In this document: piece after piece, positions 33,214-42,603 of the stretch | Position numbering within the stretch: the first letter of the stretch is position 1 | How the letters are laid out: the number at the start of each line of letters is the position of its first letter | Assembly: GCA_937896665.1 (NCBI GenBank) | Contig: CALBNS010000019.1 | Location: 9,435 to 73,434 of the forward strand | Length of the DNA stretch: 64,000 nt | Direction: 5' to 3' | Source: an uncultured Clostridia bacterium | GTDB lineage: Bacteria > Bacillota > Clostridia > Lachnospirales > Lachnospiraceae | The notes under the pieces: generated by a model | Seen by the model: the letters and a program-made list of their open reading frames with translations, nothing else | Databases searched by the model: none | What the model was told of the DNA's origin: nothing | Made by a program: the position numbers and the translations under genes

Positions 33214-34506
33214 CTATGCCGTTTTTTCTTCCAAAATTTTATCAATACTTACTAATTTCACACTTAGTACGAAGATCTCTGCTGCCATTGCAAGTTCTTC
33301 CGGTGTTGGATAAGACGGTGCAATACGGATATTGCTGTCTTTCGGGTCTTTTCCATATGGGAACGTTGCACCTGCATTTGTCATAACTACACCAGCCTCT
33401 TTAGCCTTTGCAACAATTGCTTTTGCGCATCCTTCCAAAGCATCAAAGGAAATGAAGTAACCGCCTCTTGGACGAATCCAACTTCCGATTTCCAAACCAC
33501 CTAATTCTCTTTCAAGTACATCTAAAACTGTCTCAAATTTTGGTCTAAGTATATCCGCATGTTTTCTCATATGCTCTACCATACCATGAATGTCTTTATA
33601 AAAACGTGCATGACGGAGCTGGTTTAGTTTATCGTGACCGATTGTCTGAATGCTCATCTGTTTTCTGATATCTACAAGGTTTGCTGTAGAAGCTGCGATT
33701 GCTGCCACCCCGGAACCCGGGAAGCTTACCTTAGATGTAGAACAGAATTTGTATACCATGTCCGGATTACCTTCTTTCTTACATTCCATCAGAATTTCGA
33801 TGAGATAATCCTGCTTATCTTCATATAAATGGTGGATGCCGTATGCGTTATCCCAGAAAATTCTAAAGTCTTTTGCTGCTGGTTTTAATTTTGCAAAACG
33901 GCGCACGGTTTCGTCAGAATACGTGATACCCTGTGGATTAGAATATTTTGGTACGCACCAGATTCCTTTGATTGCCTCATCTGTGCTTACTAACTCCTCT
34001 ACCATATCCATATCAGGACCTTCCTCCGTCATTGGAACATTAATCATCTCAATTCCAAAGTGCTCTGTGATTGCAAAATGTCTGTCATATCCTGGTACCG
34101 GGCATAAGAATTTTACTTTATCTAACTTACACCACGGAGTACTTCCCATAACACCATGTGTCATAGAACGTGCGATTGTATCGTACATCACATTCAGACT
34201 AGAATTACCGAAAATCACAATATTATCTTTCGGAACTTCTGTCATGTCTGCAAGAAGCTGTTTCGCTTCCTGAATTCCATCTAATACTCCATAGTTTCTG
34301 CAGTCAACTCCCTCGGAGCATGTCAAATCCGTTGTAGAATCCAATACATCCATCATCCCCATTGCAAGATCTAACTGTGCAAGGGATGGTTTTCCACGGG
34401 ACATATCTAATTTCAAACCTTTGTCCTTAATCTCCTTAAAACGGGCTTCTAATTCACTCTTAATCGTTAATAATTCTTCTCTGCTTAAATCCTTATACGC
34501 TGGCAT
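33214..34506 (-). CDS. Aspartate aminotransferase-like PLP enzyme (PF12897 type)
   Basis: The 430-residue protein starts MPAYKDLSREELLTIKSELE and contains LDMSRGKPSLAQLDLAM near residue 33, the PLP-lysine region FCSTSKVSFPGSGVAA near residue 247, and FWDNAYGIHHLYED. It matches the unusual class I aminotransferases (type 1c aspartate aminotransferases, sometimes called MocR-like) found in clostridia. It should interconvert aspartate and oxaloacetate using 2-oxoglutarate/glutamate. A strong GGAGG site and its own promoter are present. It is flanked by two amino-acid exporter pairs, consistent with amino-acid metabolism. Confidence 0.9.
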   Translation of the reverse strand: MPAYKDLSREELLTIKSELEARFKEIKDKGLKLDMSRGKPSLAQLDLAMGMMDVLDSTTDLTCSEGVDCRNYGVLDGIQEAKQLLADMTEVPKDNIVIFGNSSLNVMYDTIARSMTHGVMGSTPWCKLDKVKFLCPVPGYDRHFAITEHFGIEMINVPMTEEGPDMDMVEELVSTDEAIKGIWCVPKYSNPQGITYSDETVRRFAKLKPAAKDFRIFWDNAYGIHHLYEDKQDYLIEILMECKKEGNPDMVYKFCSTSKVSFPGSGVAAIAASTANLVDIRKQMSIQTIGHDKLNQLRHARFYKDIHGMVEHMRKHADILRPKFETVLDVLERELGGLEIGSWIRPRGGYFISFDALEGCAKAIVAKAKEAGVVMTNAGATFPYGKDPKDSNIRIAPSYPTPEELAMAAEIFVLSVKLVSIDKILEEKTA

Positions 34507-34536
34507 GTTATGACCTCCTCATTATTCATTGAGAGT

Positions 34537-34565
34537 ATTCTATACGATTTTTGATTTTTTATCAA
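34537..34565 (-). promoter_or_regulatory. Promoter of the aminotransferase gene
   Basis: On the minus strand TTGATA (34565-34560) and TAGAAT (34542-34537) are separated by 17 bases. The 100-base gap upstream is otherwise very A/T-rich without other recognised elements. Confidence 0.75.
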
Positions 34566-34642
34566 TGATTTCTTGCATTTTTATTCGATATTTTTTAAAT
34601 TTTAAGGATTTCACATTTATTTTTGAATTTTTTTCTTTTTTC

Positions 34643-35077
34643 TTATTCATTTTTCTTCCACTCTTTCGAAAAAACGCGAAAAACAGTATCAACAAGAAAA
34701 ATAGCAATAGCAATTACACCTGCAAGTTCCAGTGTGGTTGTCAGATAAAAACTTGCCAACTCCTGGTTTCCTGCAATAACGTGATATACAATACGATACA
34801 TCCCTGCCCCCGGAACGGTCGGCAGAATTCCAGCAATCAGAAATACGGTTACCGGCGCTTTGAATATCCTTGCGAAAATATGTGAAACCATGGTAATGAC
34901 AAGTGCTGAAATAAAGGTTGCAAAAATCTCGTTCGCTCCCAGTTTCCCACTCAGAAGATAAGCCAGCCACCCCACTGCTCCTACACACCCTGCACACCAT
35001 AGATATTTTCTAGGTGTCTCCAGAATAACAGCGAATGCAAAGATTGCAAGAAATGCCCCTATTACTTTAATCATCAT
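34643..35077 (-). CDS. Threonine/serine exporter, small subunit (copy 2)
   Basis: The 144-residue membrane protein is a paralogue of the product at 31891-32322. It carries GILPTVPGAGMYRIVYHVIAG near residue 83 and four to five hydrophobic helices. Its ATG overlaps the large subunit's stop by four bases. No clear terminator separates it from the aminotransferase promoter. Confidence 0.86.
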   Translation of the reverse strand: MMIKVIGAFLAIFAFAVILETPRKYLWCAGCVGAVGWLAYLLSGKLGANEIFATFISALVITMVSHIFARIFKAPVTVFLIAGILPTVPGAGMYRIVYHVIAGNQELASFYLTTTLELAGVIAIAIFLVDTVFRVFSKEWKKNE

Positions 35078-35853
35078 ATGACACTTCCTCCCAAGACCGG
35101 ACCATACAATGCCATACCTACTCCGACCCCTACTGCAATGGAGCTGGCTTTTAAAAATGCCTCCAACATTCTTGCTGAACCTGAGATATAGTCTCCATAC
35201 AGGGTATCGCGAATTGCATTCGTAATTGCTACTCCCGGTACAATTGGCATGATTGCACTGATAATAATGATATCCATATTAATCTGCGGCACCATCTGGT
35301 CTCTCAATGCAATTGTCAGTATTGCAATACACATTCCCGAAAGAATATCTATAATAGTTGAATTCATCTTTGTAATTTTCCCAAGTGTAATCACGGTTGC
35401 CATCGTTATTCCTACAATAGTTGTGACAATCACATCCAGCGCATTGCCTCCCAGCATCATGGCAAAACCGGCTGCCACACCAGTTGTTGCGAGATTATAA
35501 ATCATCCGGCTATACTGTTTTTCTCTTACATGCTTTATTTTTTCATAAGCTTCTTCCAAAGTATACTGACCATTACAATATTTACGGGAAATATCATTTA
35601 CTTTAATCACATTATTCAAATTTGTAGAGCGGTTATTTACCGTTTTCATCACAGTAATCGGCTGCTGCATATCATCCGTATCCACCGTTACCACAATTCC
35701 TGTCATCAAAGCCAATGCCTCAATATTTTTTGCATGTGATGTATTCAGGATGCGATACATGGTGTCCTCTACACGATATGTTTCCGCACCACTTGACAAC
35801 ATTATTTCTCCTGCCAGAACTGCAGTATCTAATAATAACTTATAATCCATCAT
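35074..35853 (-). CDS. Threonine/serine exporter, large subunit DUF1212 (copy 2)
   Basis: The 259-residue product has LLLDTAVLAGEIMLSSGAET at the N-terminus, VNDISRKYCNGQYTLEEAYE in the middle, and about five membrane helices with IMPIVPGVAITNAIRD near the C-terminus. It is a paralogue of the protein at 32319-33140. The two pairs probably arose by duplication with the aminotransferase between them and may differ in substrate. The next gene upstream ends six bases before its start. Confidence 0.88.
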   Translation of the reverse strand: MMDYKLLLDTAVLAGEIMLSSGAETYRVEDTMYRILNTSHAKNIEALALMTGIVVTVDTDDMQQPITVMKTVNNRSTNLNNVIKVNDISRKYCNGQYTLEEAYEKIKHVREKQYSRMIYNLATTGVAAGFAMMLGGNALDVIVTTIVGITMATVITLGKITKMNSTIIDILSGMCIAILTIALRDQMVPQINMDIIIISAIMPIVPGVAITNAIRDTLYGDYISGSARMLEAFLKASSIAVGVGVGMALYGPVLGGSVI

Positions 35854-35859
35854 AGAGTG

Positions 35860-36639
35860 TTAAATTTCTCCTGTCCCCAATCTTCTATACTGACTTTTCC
35901 ACGCATCCAGTATCTGTTTATCTATCGGTGCTATATAATCACTTTCTAAAGACGCCTTTACTTCCTCCTTAAGCTTTTCGTCTGCCTCAGCATATACCGG
36001 ACTTTTTTTCAGAAGTTTTTGGTATTCATCTTCTGACATGCACCGCGAGCATGCATACATATATGCAGTTAACATCGCTTCTTCCTCACAGATTTGAAAA
36101 GCCGTCTCATACATCTTTGCTGCTTCTCGATACAGAAACATACGTCCATACGCAGCACCCAGACAAGCATACACCCTGCCATAAAATTTCTTGTCCATCG
36201 TTTCATCCTGCTCATCATGAAGAATGGACTGATAAATAAGAATAGCAGACTTCATTGCACCGCTTTCCAGAAGATTATCTGCTTTATACTTCTGTCTCTC
36301 AACCGGTTTCTGGTGTTTTAATGCTTCTAATGTACTCTTAATCCTTTTCAACTCTTCCGTCGTGTAAATCGATGTATATGCCAGAATCGCAAGCACGAAC
36401 TGTTCTACTGACACATGCTGCTGCAGAGACTGTTTAAGATTCTGTGCTAGTTCTCTAAGTTCTAGTTCCTGCTCAAGCCAGTCACATAGCTGCTCGTTTG
36501 TCAATGTATAGTCAATCAGATACAAATGATTACATAGATAGTAACACAGTTCTTCCATTGTATATATTTTACGATGTATTCTCGTAATCTCGTATGGTTG
36601 TCTGGCTTTCTTTTTATGACAAAGAATTAAACTGCCCAT
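35860..36639 (-). CDS. Uncharacterised TPR-like helical protein of the DUF5716/5717 cassette
   Basis: The 259-residue product starts with a basic strand (LILCHKKKARQPYEITRI), then TMEELCYYLCNHLYLID, followed by helical repeats that look TPR-like, such as ADNLLESGAMKSAILIYQSI near residue 120 and VYACLGAAYGRMFLYREAAK near residue 155. There is no membrane helix. I recognise no catalytic motif; a scaffold or adaptor is likely. AGGAGG precedes ATG 36639, and its start lies 26 bases inside the DUF5716 gene, so synthesis of the two is coupled. Confidence 0.78.
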   Translation of the reverse strand: MGSLILCHKKKARQPYEITRIHRKIYTMEELCYYLCNHLYLIDYTLTNEQLCDWLEQELELRELAQNLKQSLQQHVSVEQFVLAILAYTSIYTTEELKRIKSTLEALKHQKPVERQKYKADNLLESGAMKSAILIYQSILHDEQDETMDKKFYGRVYACLGAAYGRMFLYREAAKMYETAFQICEEEAMLTAYMYACSRCMSEDEYQKLLKKSPVYAEADEKLKEEVKASLESDYIAPIDKQILDAWKSQYRRLGTGEI

Positions 36640-37894
36640 TGTTTCCTCCTAAATGTATCTCTTTCTCTACATAAAAATCGGTTGCAGGGAAAAATTCTCC
36701 AAATCCCATATCCTGACAACTGATTTTACAGTTTTTCTCATCTAAAAACAAAATCTGTATCTTAAGACGCAGTGTATATGGACTTCTTTTTGGGAGTCCT
36801 TCCACTGACAGCCTCTCCACCTGTACTCCTGTTCCCGCAAGCGGCTCTATGTGAATTTCAATATCCTCCAGATTTTCCAGTAATACCTCACACTGTGTAT
36901 CTGCTTCATACCATCTTGTCCCCCATGACACCAAAGGATACCAGCTGTCCTTCCCCTGAATACGCATTTTCAGACATATCTGATCCATCATCTTTGTCTC
37001 ATCAAGATAAATCGGTCCTTCGTTCTCCGGGAGACTTCTTCTATATGACGTATAACATGCACCTTTGCTGTAAAGATTGTTTCCCATAAATGCCCTTCTG
37101 CCATTACATAGTACTTTCAATGACTGTGGATACCAGTTATTTTCAAATCCTTCTCCCACAAGAAAAACTGATGATACCAACTTTTTGTTAAACACACTCT
37201 CCACAAACTGTTTAAAACATGCATCTGCATCCTTGGCCCGGTCAACATTTAACACCGGATATACGGCAGCAAGTTCCTCCATCCGGGCACTTGCCACTTC
37301 ATCTACGGTCACGAAAGTGTCCTTTCCTTTTCCAAACCCTGTGCGAAGTTTTTTCAGCATATACGCACGCACTTCACTCTGCTCACAATAAAACAACGCC
37401 GCCTCATACTGCCACAACTCTTTTGGCTGATAAAACATATAATTGCAGAAACTTTCCTTATAATCCTGCACATAGACATTGCTTTTCGCAACACCGGCAC
37501 GCTGTCCAACCCCTTTAAGAATCCGAACCACATCAATATCCATCTTCGGAACTGCAAACACAAGGTGTCCGATTTCCGAAAATCTTTCCAGAGACAATTC
37601 AACAAATTTTCCAAGTAGCCATACTGCTTCAAATGTCTCGCTGCCAAGCTCTACTTTCTCCTGGTTCAGTGTTTTTCTGAGCAAATCCTCTGCCACATCC
37701 CCTTCTTTTGTCGCTTGAAAACGTCTTGCTGCATTTCCAATGACCCACATATCGTTTCGTTTGCCTATAATTAAGGGAATCTGATAATGATCCGAGGACA
37801 CTTCCATTGTCTGAGGCTCCTGCCGTTCGTCATTATAATAACTAATCTGGCAATTTTTTTCATTCAAATCGTATCCAATTATACTTTCTGCCAC
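36614..37894 (-). CDS. DUF5716 family protein, Hsp70/actin-like fold
   Basis: The 426-residue product starts at GTG 37894, nine bases after GGAGG. Its N-terminus, IIGYDLNEKNCQISYYN, resembles the first phosphate loop of Hsp70/actin proteins. VIGNAARRFQATKEGDVAED and LVFAVPKMDIDVVRILKGVG match the positions of the conserved linker and connect segments, and VFLVGEGFENNWYPQSLKVL resembles the adenosine-binding region. The second phosphate loop is degenerate, so ATP hydrolysis is uncertain. The annotation as DUF5716 is from memory. It sits between the giant DUF5717 protein and the TPR-like gene, implying a three-component machine. Confidence 0.75.
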   Translation of the reverse strand: MAESIIGYDLNEKNCQISYYNDERQEPQTMEVSSDHYQIPLIIGKRNDMWVIGNAARRFQATKEGDVAEDLLRKTLNQEKVELGSETFEAVWLLGKFVELSLERFSEIGHLVFAVPKMDIDVVRILKGVGQRAGVAKSNVYVQDYKESFCNYMFYQPKELWQYEAALFYCEQSEVRAYMLKKLRTGFGKGKDTFVTVDEVASARMEELAAVYPVLNVDRAKDADACFKQFVESVFNKKLVSSVFLVGEGFENNWYPQSLKVLCNGRRAFMGNNLYSKGACYTSYRRSLPENEGPIYLDETKMMDQICLKMRIQGKDSWYPLVSWGTRWYEADTQCEVLLENLEDIEIHIEPLAGTGVQVERLSVEGLPKRSPYTLRLKIQILFLDEKNCKISCQDMGFGEFFPATDFYVEKEIHLGGNNGQFNSLS

Positions 37895-37919
37895 GCCCCG
37901 CTTCCTCCTTTGTCTTTCC

Positions 37920-40900
37920 TTAACACATAAAAAACAGTCTCTTTGCAAGATTCTCTTCCCGCCGGTATTCCAGCATTGCCTGTTCTTTCTCTTCTTCCGG
38001 CAGACTCGCAATATAATTGAGCCGGCCATATTTTCCTTTGTATGAAATCTTATCTGTCTGTTTACATATCATTTTTGCTGTCACATATTCCTTCTCATCG
38101 TTTGTTTCCTTAAAATAGTATTTTAGCTGTTCGCCTCCATACAAAACAAACTCTTTGATATATATATTTTCATATACCGGCTGCAGTGTCTCAGACTGGT
38201 AATCTACACTCTCCGTCTCATTCCGGTTAATCTGATAACAGATTCTTACCCTGCTTTCCTCATCAGCCTTATATTCCACAATCACTTTATCGTATAACAG
38301 AACTTCCTGAAGCCATTCTTTCGGATATGTGAGATAAAATCCAAAAACCATTTGTTTTTCACATAACTCACACAAAAAATTGTGTAGTACTTCCTTCTGC
38401 TCCAATGGATACTCTTCTGCTGAGTAGTATTTTAAAACTGCCACCTTACAGATATCAGTCAGATATTCCCTTTCCGAATACTCTTTTAGGATAATCTGAA
38501 TCAGATTTTTTCCAATTTCTCTGTCTGAAATGATATACATTCTGGAAACATATGCGAGATATGCCTGTTTCAAACGGAAATATGGTTTGCCCTCATAATA
38601 ATTTTCAAAAATATCTTCCTCACAAAACATCGTTTCTGAAAAAAGCATCTGCGTAATAATACGTTCTGCCAAATCATAGGTCTGTATGCCATATTCCCTG
38701 GCAGTTTTCCAAACTCGTTTCATATCGCCGGTGGCACCACAGTAAAACCGTGCCAGATAAGTCAGTAATGCTTTGTCATACTGTCCCCTTTTCAATAGCT
38801 CGAAACTAAGGTAAACCAGAAATTCATCTTCCTCATATTCTTTATCCCGAATCCGTCTTGTGCATAACAAAAACGTCTCCTGTTCATCAAAAGCATTCAT
38901 ACCATATGCCTTTAGATTATCAAAGGTTACCGGCACTGTCACTTCATTCTGGCCTGATATTTCCTGACTCTTCCGGCATTTTTCACACATGGAAACAAAC
39001 TTACGCTCGTAGAACAGCCGTCTTATGTCATAAGAAACCGAGTCTGTATAATGCACTCCATTTTGGGCTTCCCACACAATACGTGCATCCTTATCATACA
39101 AATAAATCTTGGCGCCATCTTCTGTATATGCCGTTCTCTGAACAATCCTGCCATCCTTTTCAATCACAAACACATACTTGATATCTTTTCTTGGAGTCTT
39201 AACATAGTACGCATGGCAGATGTCGTACAAAGCTTCCATGTCCTCTGGAGACATTTCACTTTCTCTCAGAAAACGGGTATAGACAATTCTTAACGCATCA
39301 TTAATATGTCTTTTTTGCAATTGTTCCTTTGCAAATCTGCTAATTTCTTCCTGATAGTGTTTATACACATCACTATCCTCATCTTCATATGTCAAAATAT
39401 TGGCATAGAGGAGGGCTGTTCTCTTATAGTCCAAATTGATTCCATGCATAAAATACAGGTAAATCATTCTTGGGAATGCACCCTTTACTCTCTGTGCATT
39501 GATTGACATCATATAGTATTCATACAACTGTGCAATCTTTAATTCCTGCTGCACAGCTTTCTCATACCATCTAAAATAGTCATTTCCGATTTTATTGCCC
39601 TTAATCAGCTGCATACAAAGTGCCGTCAGAATTCGTGGTTCGTCATACATTTTGTACGCATGTTTTAAAATCTGAACCAACTTTTTATTATATGTTTTCT
39701 GCTGGCCGATTAAGTCTGCCGCATGCAGTGCCAGTTCTTTTGTAATTATCTTATATTTTGTCGCAAAATTCAGCACCTGAATCTCAAATGCATCAAATTT
39801 CCGGAGAAGCAATACCTTCTCTTGAAAACAAATATAGCTCTCCGCTAAAAATAGAATCTGGTTTGCTCCACTGTAATATTGGTTTTCCAGCATCTTAATT
39901 CTGTCACCATAGTTTCTATACTTTGTGTCCAGATTAATCAACATGCACAAAATCTGCCATGAATGCGGATACTTAATATAGAGCCTGTTCAACTCTTCGA
40001 TTACTCTATTCGTGTAACTTACTTCTTTTTTCAGAATTGCATTCAAAAACATATAATATGCACTGATCTCCAACTTTCTTCCAATCACAAACTTGCCCAT
40101 ATTATTGTTTTCTAACAGCCATCTCGCATCTTCATTTCTCCTTCCACGAAGACAGACATGTGCCTGCAGCAGGATATAGTATTCATTATCCGGCTCCATG
40201 CTGCGAAGCTCCTTGATTCTGCCAAGTGTCTTCTCCACCCAGACATTCAAATCCATCTTCCCCGATATACATGCAAGATATTCTTTCAGTCCTTGTCCCG
40301 CTATCATTCCCTGCATTCCGAATGCCGGATTCTTTTTCGAATATTGGTGTACTTTTATTTCTATTTTGAGTGTCTCATGCGGAGTCTCGATCATAATCCT
40401 TCCATAATTAATACCCGAATGAAGAAACTCGCTCTTAATAAGATATCCCAGACGATACGTACTGCCCGGAAAATCTTCAGTCGTAATCTCGCTCTGGTTC
40501 GGTACAATAAAATCAGCATCCGAATAAATCCGAATCGGCAGATATCCCCATGTGTTTTTCGTAATCTCAATCCAGTCTTTCTTGGTGTCTAAAATATCCT
40601 CCCACTCTACTGACTCGTCTGAAATCGTCAAAAAAATCTTTTCTTTCTGCTTTGTTCCAACCAGAAACTCTTCCAGCGCCTGTTCGTCCAAAGACCATCT
40701 TCGCATATGGTCATACAGATTTCGTACCCTGCTGCTTTCATATTTCAAAACATCATAAAATTGTCTGGTACGAAACAGCCTTCTTGCTTCTGTAAAGTCT
40801 TTGACTGCCAGACGCTTAAAATCTGCCATATTTTGAATTTTTCCATATGCAGTCATGATAAACGGTTTTTCAATCATTGCAGTAAATGCTAATTCATATT

Positions 40901-41207
40901 CACCACCATTGCAGACAACCGTTATTTTCTCATTTTCAATCTGTCCCGGTAAAAGTCCTGTGCTATCGTATGTGAAATTTACTTTGACTGGATTTCCTTC
41001 AAAGCCCTGCCCCATAAAATGTACACGAAAAGAAGACGAATATATGAGTCCTCTAATATCTCCGTCTTTTTGATTTTCAATAGTAAAATTCCCCTGATAT
41101 ACTTCTCCTTCACTCACTGAGAAAATAATATGTGTCTCCGAAAATCGGATATCAGGCCGTTCTATTTTGAAATCGCCCTTTGCAAATTGTTTAATCTTAT
41201 TCTTCAT
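37920..41207 (-). CDS. DUF5717 family giant scaffold-like protein
   Basis: The 1095-residue protein has an N-terminal region of about 120 residues predicted as beta-sandwich (IIFSVSEGEVYQGNFTIENQ), a second beta-rich part to about residue 300, then hundreds of residues of helical, TPR-like repeats (for example CLRGRRNEDARWLLENNNMG), ending with a beta-rich C-terminal part. It has no signal peptide or membrane helix, so it is probably cytoplasmic or on a spore/cell structure. It is known only as a conserved domain of unknown function in Lachnospiraceae. Together with DUF5716 and the TPR-like protein it forms a conserved-looking module. Confidence 0.78.
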   Translation of the reverse strand: MKNKIKQFAKGDFKIERPDIRFSETHIIFSVSEGEVYQGNFTIENQKDGDIRGLIYSSSFRVHFMGQGFEGNPVKVNFTYDSTGLLPGQIENEKITVVCNGGEYELAFTAMIEKPFIMTAYGKIQNMADFKRLAVKDFTEARRLFRTRQFYDVLKYESSRVRNLYDHMRRWSLDEQALEEFLVGTKQKEKIFLTISDESVEWEDILDTKKDWIEITKNTWGYLPIRIYSDADFIVPNQSEITTEDFPGSTYRLGYLIKSEFLHSGINYGRIMIETPHETLKIEIKVHQYSKKNPAFGMQGMIAGQGLKEYLACISGKMDLNVWVEKTLGRIKELRSMEPDNEYYILLQAHVCLRGRRNEDARWLLENNNMGKFVIGRKLEISAYYMFLNAILKKEVSYTNRVIEELNRLYIKYPHSWQILCMLINLDTKYRNYGDRIKMLENQYYSGANQILFLAESYICFQEKVLLLRKFDAFEIQVLNFATKYKIITKELALHAADLIGQQKTYNKKLVQILKHAYKMYDEPRILTALCMQLIKGNKIGNDYFRWYEKAVQQELKIAQLYEYYMMSINAQRVKGAFPRMIYLYFMHGINLDYKRTALLYANILTYEDEDSDVYKHYQEEISRFAKEQLQKRHINDALRIVYTRFLRESEMSPEDMEALYDICHAYYVKTPRKDIKYVFVIEKDGRIVQRTAYTEDGAKIYLYDKDARIVWEAQNGVHYTDSVSYDIRRLFYERKFVSMCEKCRKSQEISGQNEVTVPVTFDNLKAYGMNAFDEQETFLLCTRRIRDKEYEEDEFLVYLSFELLKRGQYDKALLTYLARFYCGATGDMKRVWKTAREYGIQTYDLAERIITQMLFSETMFCEEDIFENYYEGKPYFRLKQAYLAYVSRMYIISDREIGKNLIQIILKEYSEREYLTDICKVAVLKYYSAEEYPLEQKEVLHNFLCELCEKQMVFGFYLTYPKEWLQEVLLYDKVIVEYKADEESRVRICYQINRNETESVDYQSETLQPVYENIYIKEFVLYGGEQLKYYFKETNDEKEYVTAKMICKQTDKISYKGKYGRLNYIASLPEEEKEQAMLEYRREENLAKRLFFMC

Positions 41208-41232
41208 CTGTGCTCCGCCTCATTTCTGGCAT

Positions 41233-42117
41233 TTATGGATTACATTTTCTGCAAGGCTCATAACCCTGCTGTATGATTACCGTTCTGCTGCCTTTGTACT
41301 CTTCTCTATTCTTTGCTTTTATTTCCGCTGCTCCTGAACAAGCTGGCAGATGGAATTTTTTACTGTTTTTATTTAAAATGTATGTATGATTCTCCTCTAT
41401 GTCTTCTGTGCTATCTTTTTCATCAGCCAGCCGGCTTTCTCCTGTGGAATAATCAATCTCGATTCCCGGCTGAACATTGTACACATATACATTGAACTGA
41501 ATCCCGTCTCCATCATCCTCTATAGACCGGGCTTCCATCTGGACACCTGAAGCCACCAGATTACTGCCGTCAAAAATCGGTGTTACCCGATACATCACAT
41601 GGTTCCCTGTTTCTTTTATATAGTCAGCCACCATATTTTCAAATGGCAGCATTCCTTCCGTATTCATATAACGTGTTCCTGTAATCAGGTTTTTCTCATT
41701 TGCATTCTCACCGGTCAGTTGAAACCCAATCAAATGACATCTATTATATAGGTATTTTCCCTCTACATTGTCATATTTGACCGTCTTCCATCCACTTGGC
41801 CTCACCTGTCCAATATTCTCTCTGTCCTCGGTTGGCATCAGTTCTTTGTTAATGTTGGCCTGAGCCACGCCACACTTACCGTCTTCATCCAATTCACTAT
41901 AAAATTCATAAGCATCCGACTGAAGTTCTTCCTCTGTAAAGTCCGGCTCATTGTCCCCAATTACCACATAAGGTTCACCAGTATATTCCGGTATTTCCTC
42001 AATGCTTATCGTTTGCGTCTGCTGGTTCTGATTCATGCTGGATTTCAAGGAATCTCCACAGGCAGTTACCATCAGCATCACAAACAGCATACACCATATC
42101 ATCATTATTTTTCTCAT
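41233..42117 (-). CDS. Secreted DNA/RNA non-specific endonuclease, lipoprotein
   Basis: The 294-residue product has a lipoprotein signal (hydrophobic run MMIWCMLFVMLMVTAC, with Cys20 as the lipidation site), so it should be anchored outside the membrane. The nuclease core is YLYNRCHLIGFQLTGENANE near residue 121, an EndA-like variant of the DRGH active site, followed by NLITGTRYMN and NHVMYRVTP. The C-terminal 45 residues (KKFHLPACSGAAEIKAKNRE to CRKCNP) form a likely metal-binding tail, as in Ada-like domains. It could degrade DNA for uptake or nutrition. The gene starts two bases before the stop of the next gene upstream. Confidence 0.88.
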   Translation of the reverse strand: MRKIMMIWCMLFVMLMVTACGDSLKSSMNQNQQTQTISIEEIPEYTGEPYVVIGDNEPDFTEEELQSDAYEFYSELDEDGKCGVAQANINKELMPTEDRENIGQVRPSGWKTVKYDNVEGKYLYNRCHLIGFQLTGENANEKNLITGTRYMNTEGMLPFENMVADYIKETGNHVMYRVTPIFDGSNLVASGVQMEARSIEDDGDGIQFNVYVYNVQPGIEIDYSTGESRLADEKDSTEDIEENHTYILNKNSKKFHLPACSGAAEIKAKNREEYKGSRTVIIQQGYEPCRKCNP

Positions 42118-42118
42118 A

Positions 42119-42529
42119 TTAATTTCCCCTAATATAAATTTCTTTTACAATCCTCTCATGTGAAAAGCCCTGAAACTCACTGCTGTCCCCTACATTCCAT
42201 TGGCTTAGATCTACATCAAAATATAAGTCCGCTGGATATTCGCGATTCCATCGATAAACTACAATTTTCTCTACCCGTTCTAAAACCGGCAATATAGAAC
42301 AATTCTCCACAAAGCAAAATTCCCCCTCTTTTGCTTTATCAAAAAACTCATCATCTATCATAACATTTTTTTCAAACTTTTCAAACAAAGGAGCTGAAAA
42401 CTTCTGAATCCATATTGTTTTCTCTCCGGCCATACTTAAAATATCTTCAATAACCGCTCTGTCTCTGCTTTGTCTGCGTTTATTGAACATCATTCCGTTA
42501 TCATCATCTATACACACAATTACAATCAT
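42119..42529 (-). CDS. Uncharacterised 136-residue protein, possible DHFR-like fold
   Basis: The product starts MIVIVCIDDDNGMMFNKRRQS, with alternating hydrophobic strand and Asp-Asn-Gly turn, reminiscent of the first strand and loop of dihydrofolate reductase, and contains VVYRWNREYPADLYFDVDLS near the end. Similar proteins in Lachnospiraceae have been labelled ribonuclease Z in databases, as I recall, but no RNase Z metal motif (HxHxDH) is present. ATG 42529 has TAGGAA upstream; a longer frame to 42559 lacks one. It is the first gene of the operon with the endonuclease and the DUF5717 cassette. Confidence 0.65.
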   Translation of the reverse strand: MIVIVCIDDDNGMMFNKRRQSRDRAVIEDILSMAGEKTIWIQKFSAPLFEKFEKNVMIDDEFFDKAKEGEFCFVENCSILPVLERVEKIVVYRWNREYPADLYFDVDLSQWNVGDSSEFQGFSHERIVKEIYIRGN

Positions 42530-42603
42530 ATTTGTTCCTATATTTACACACTTTCCCAATTATTGAATAAAATAACAGTAATAGATTCCCTTTGAGGTAT
42601 TTC

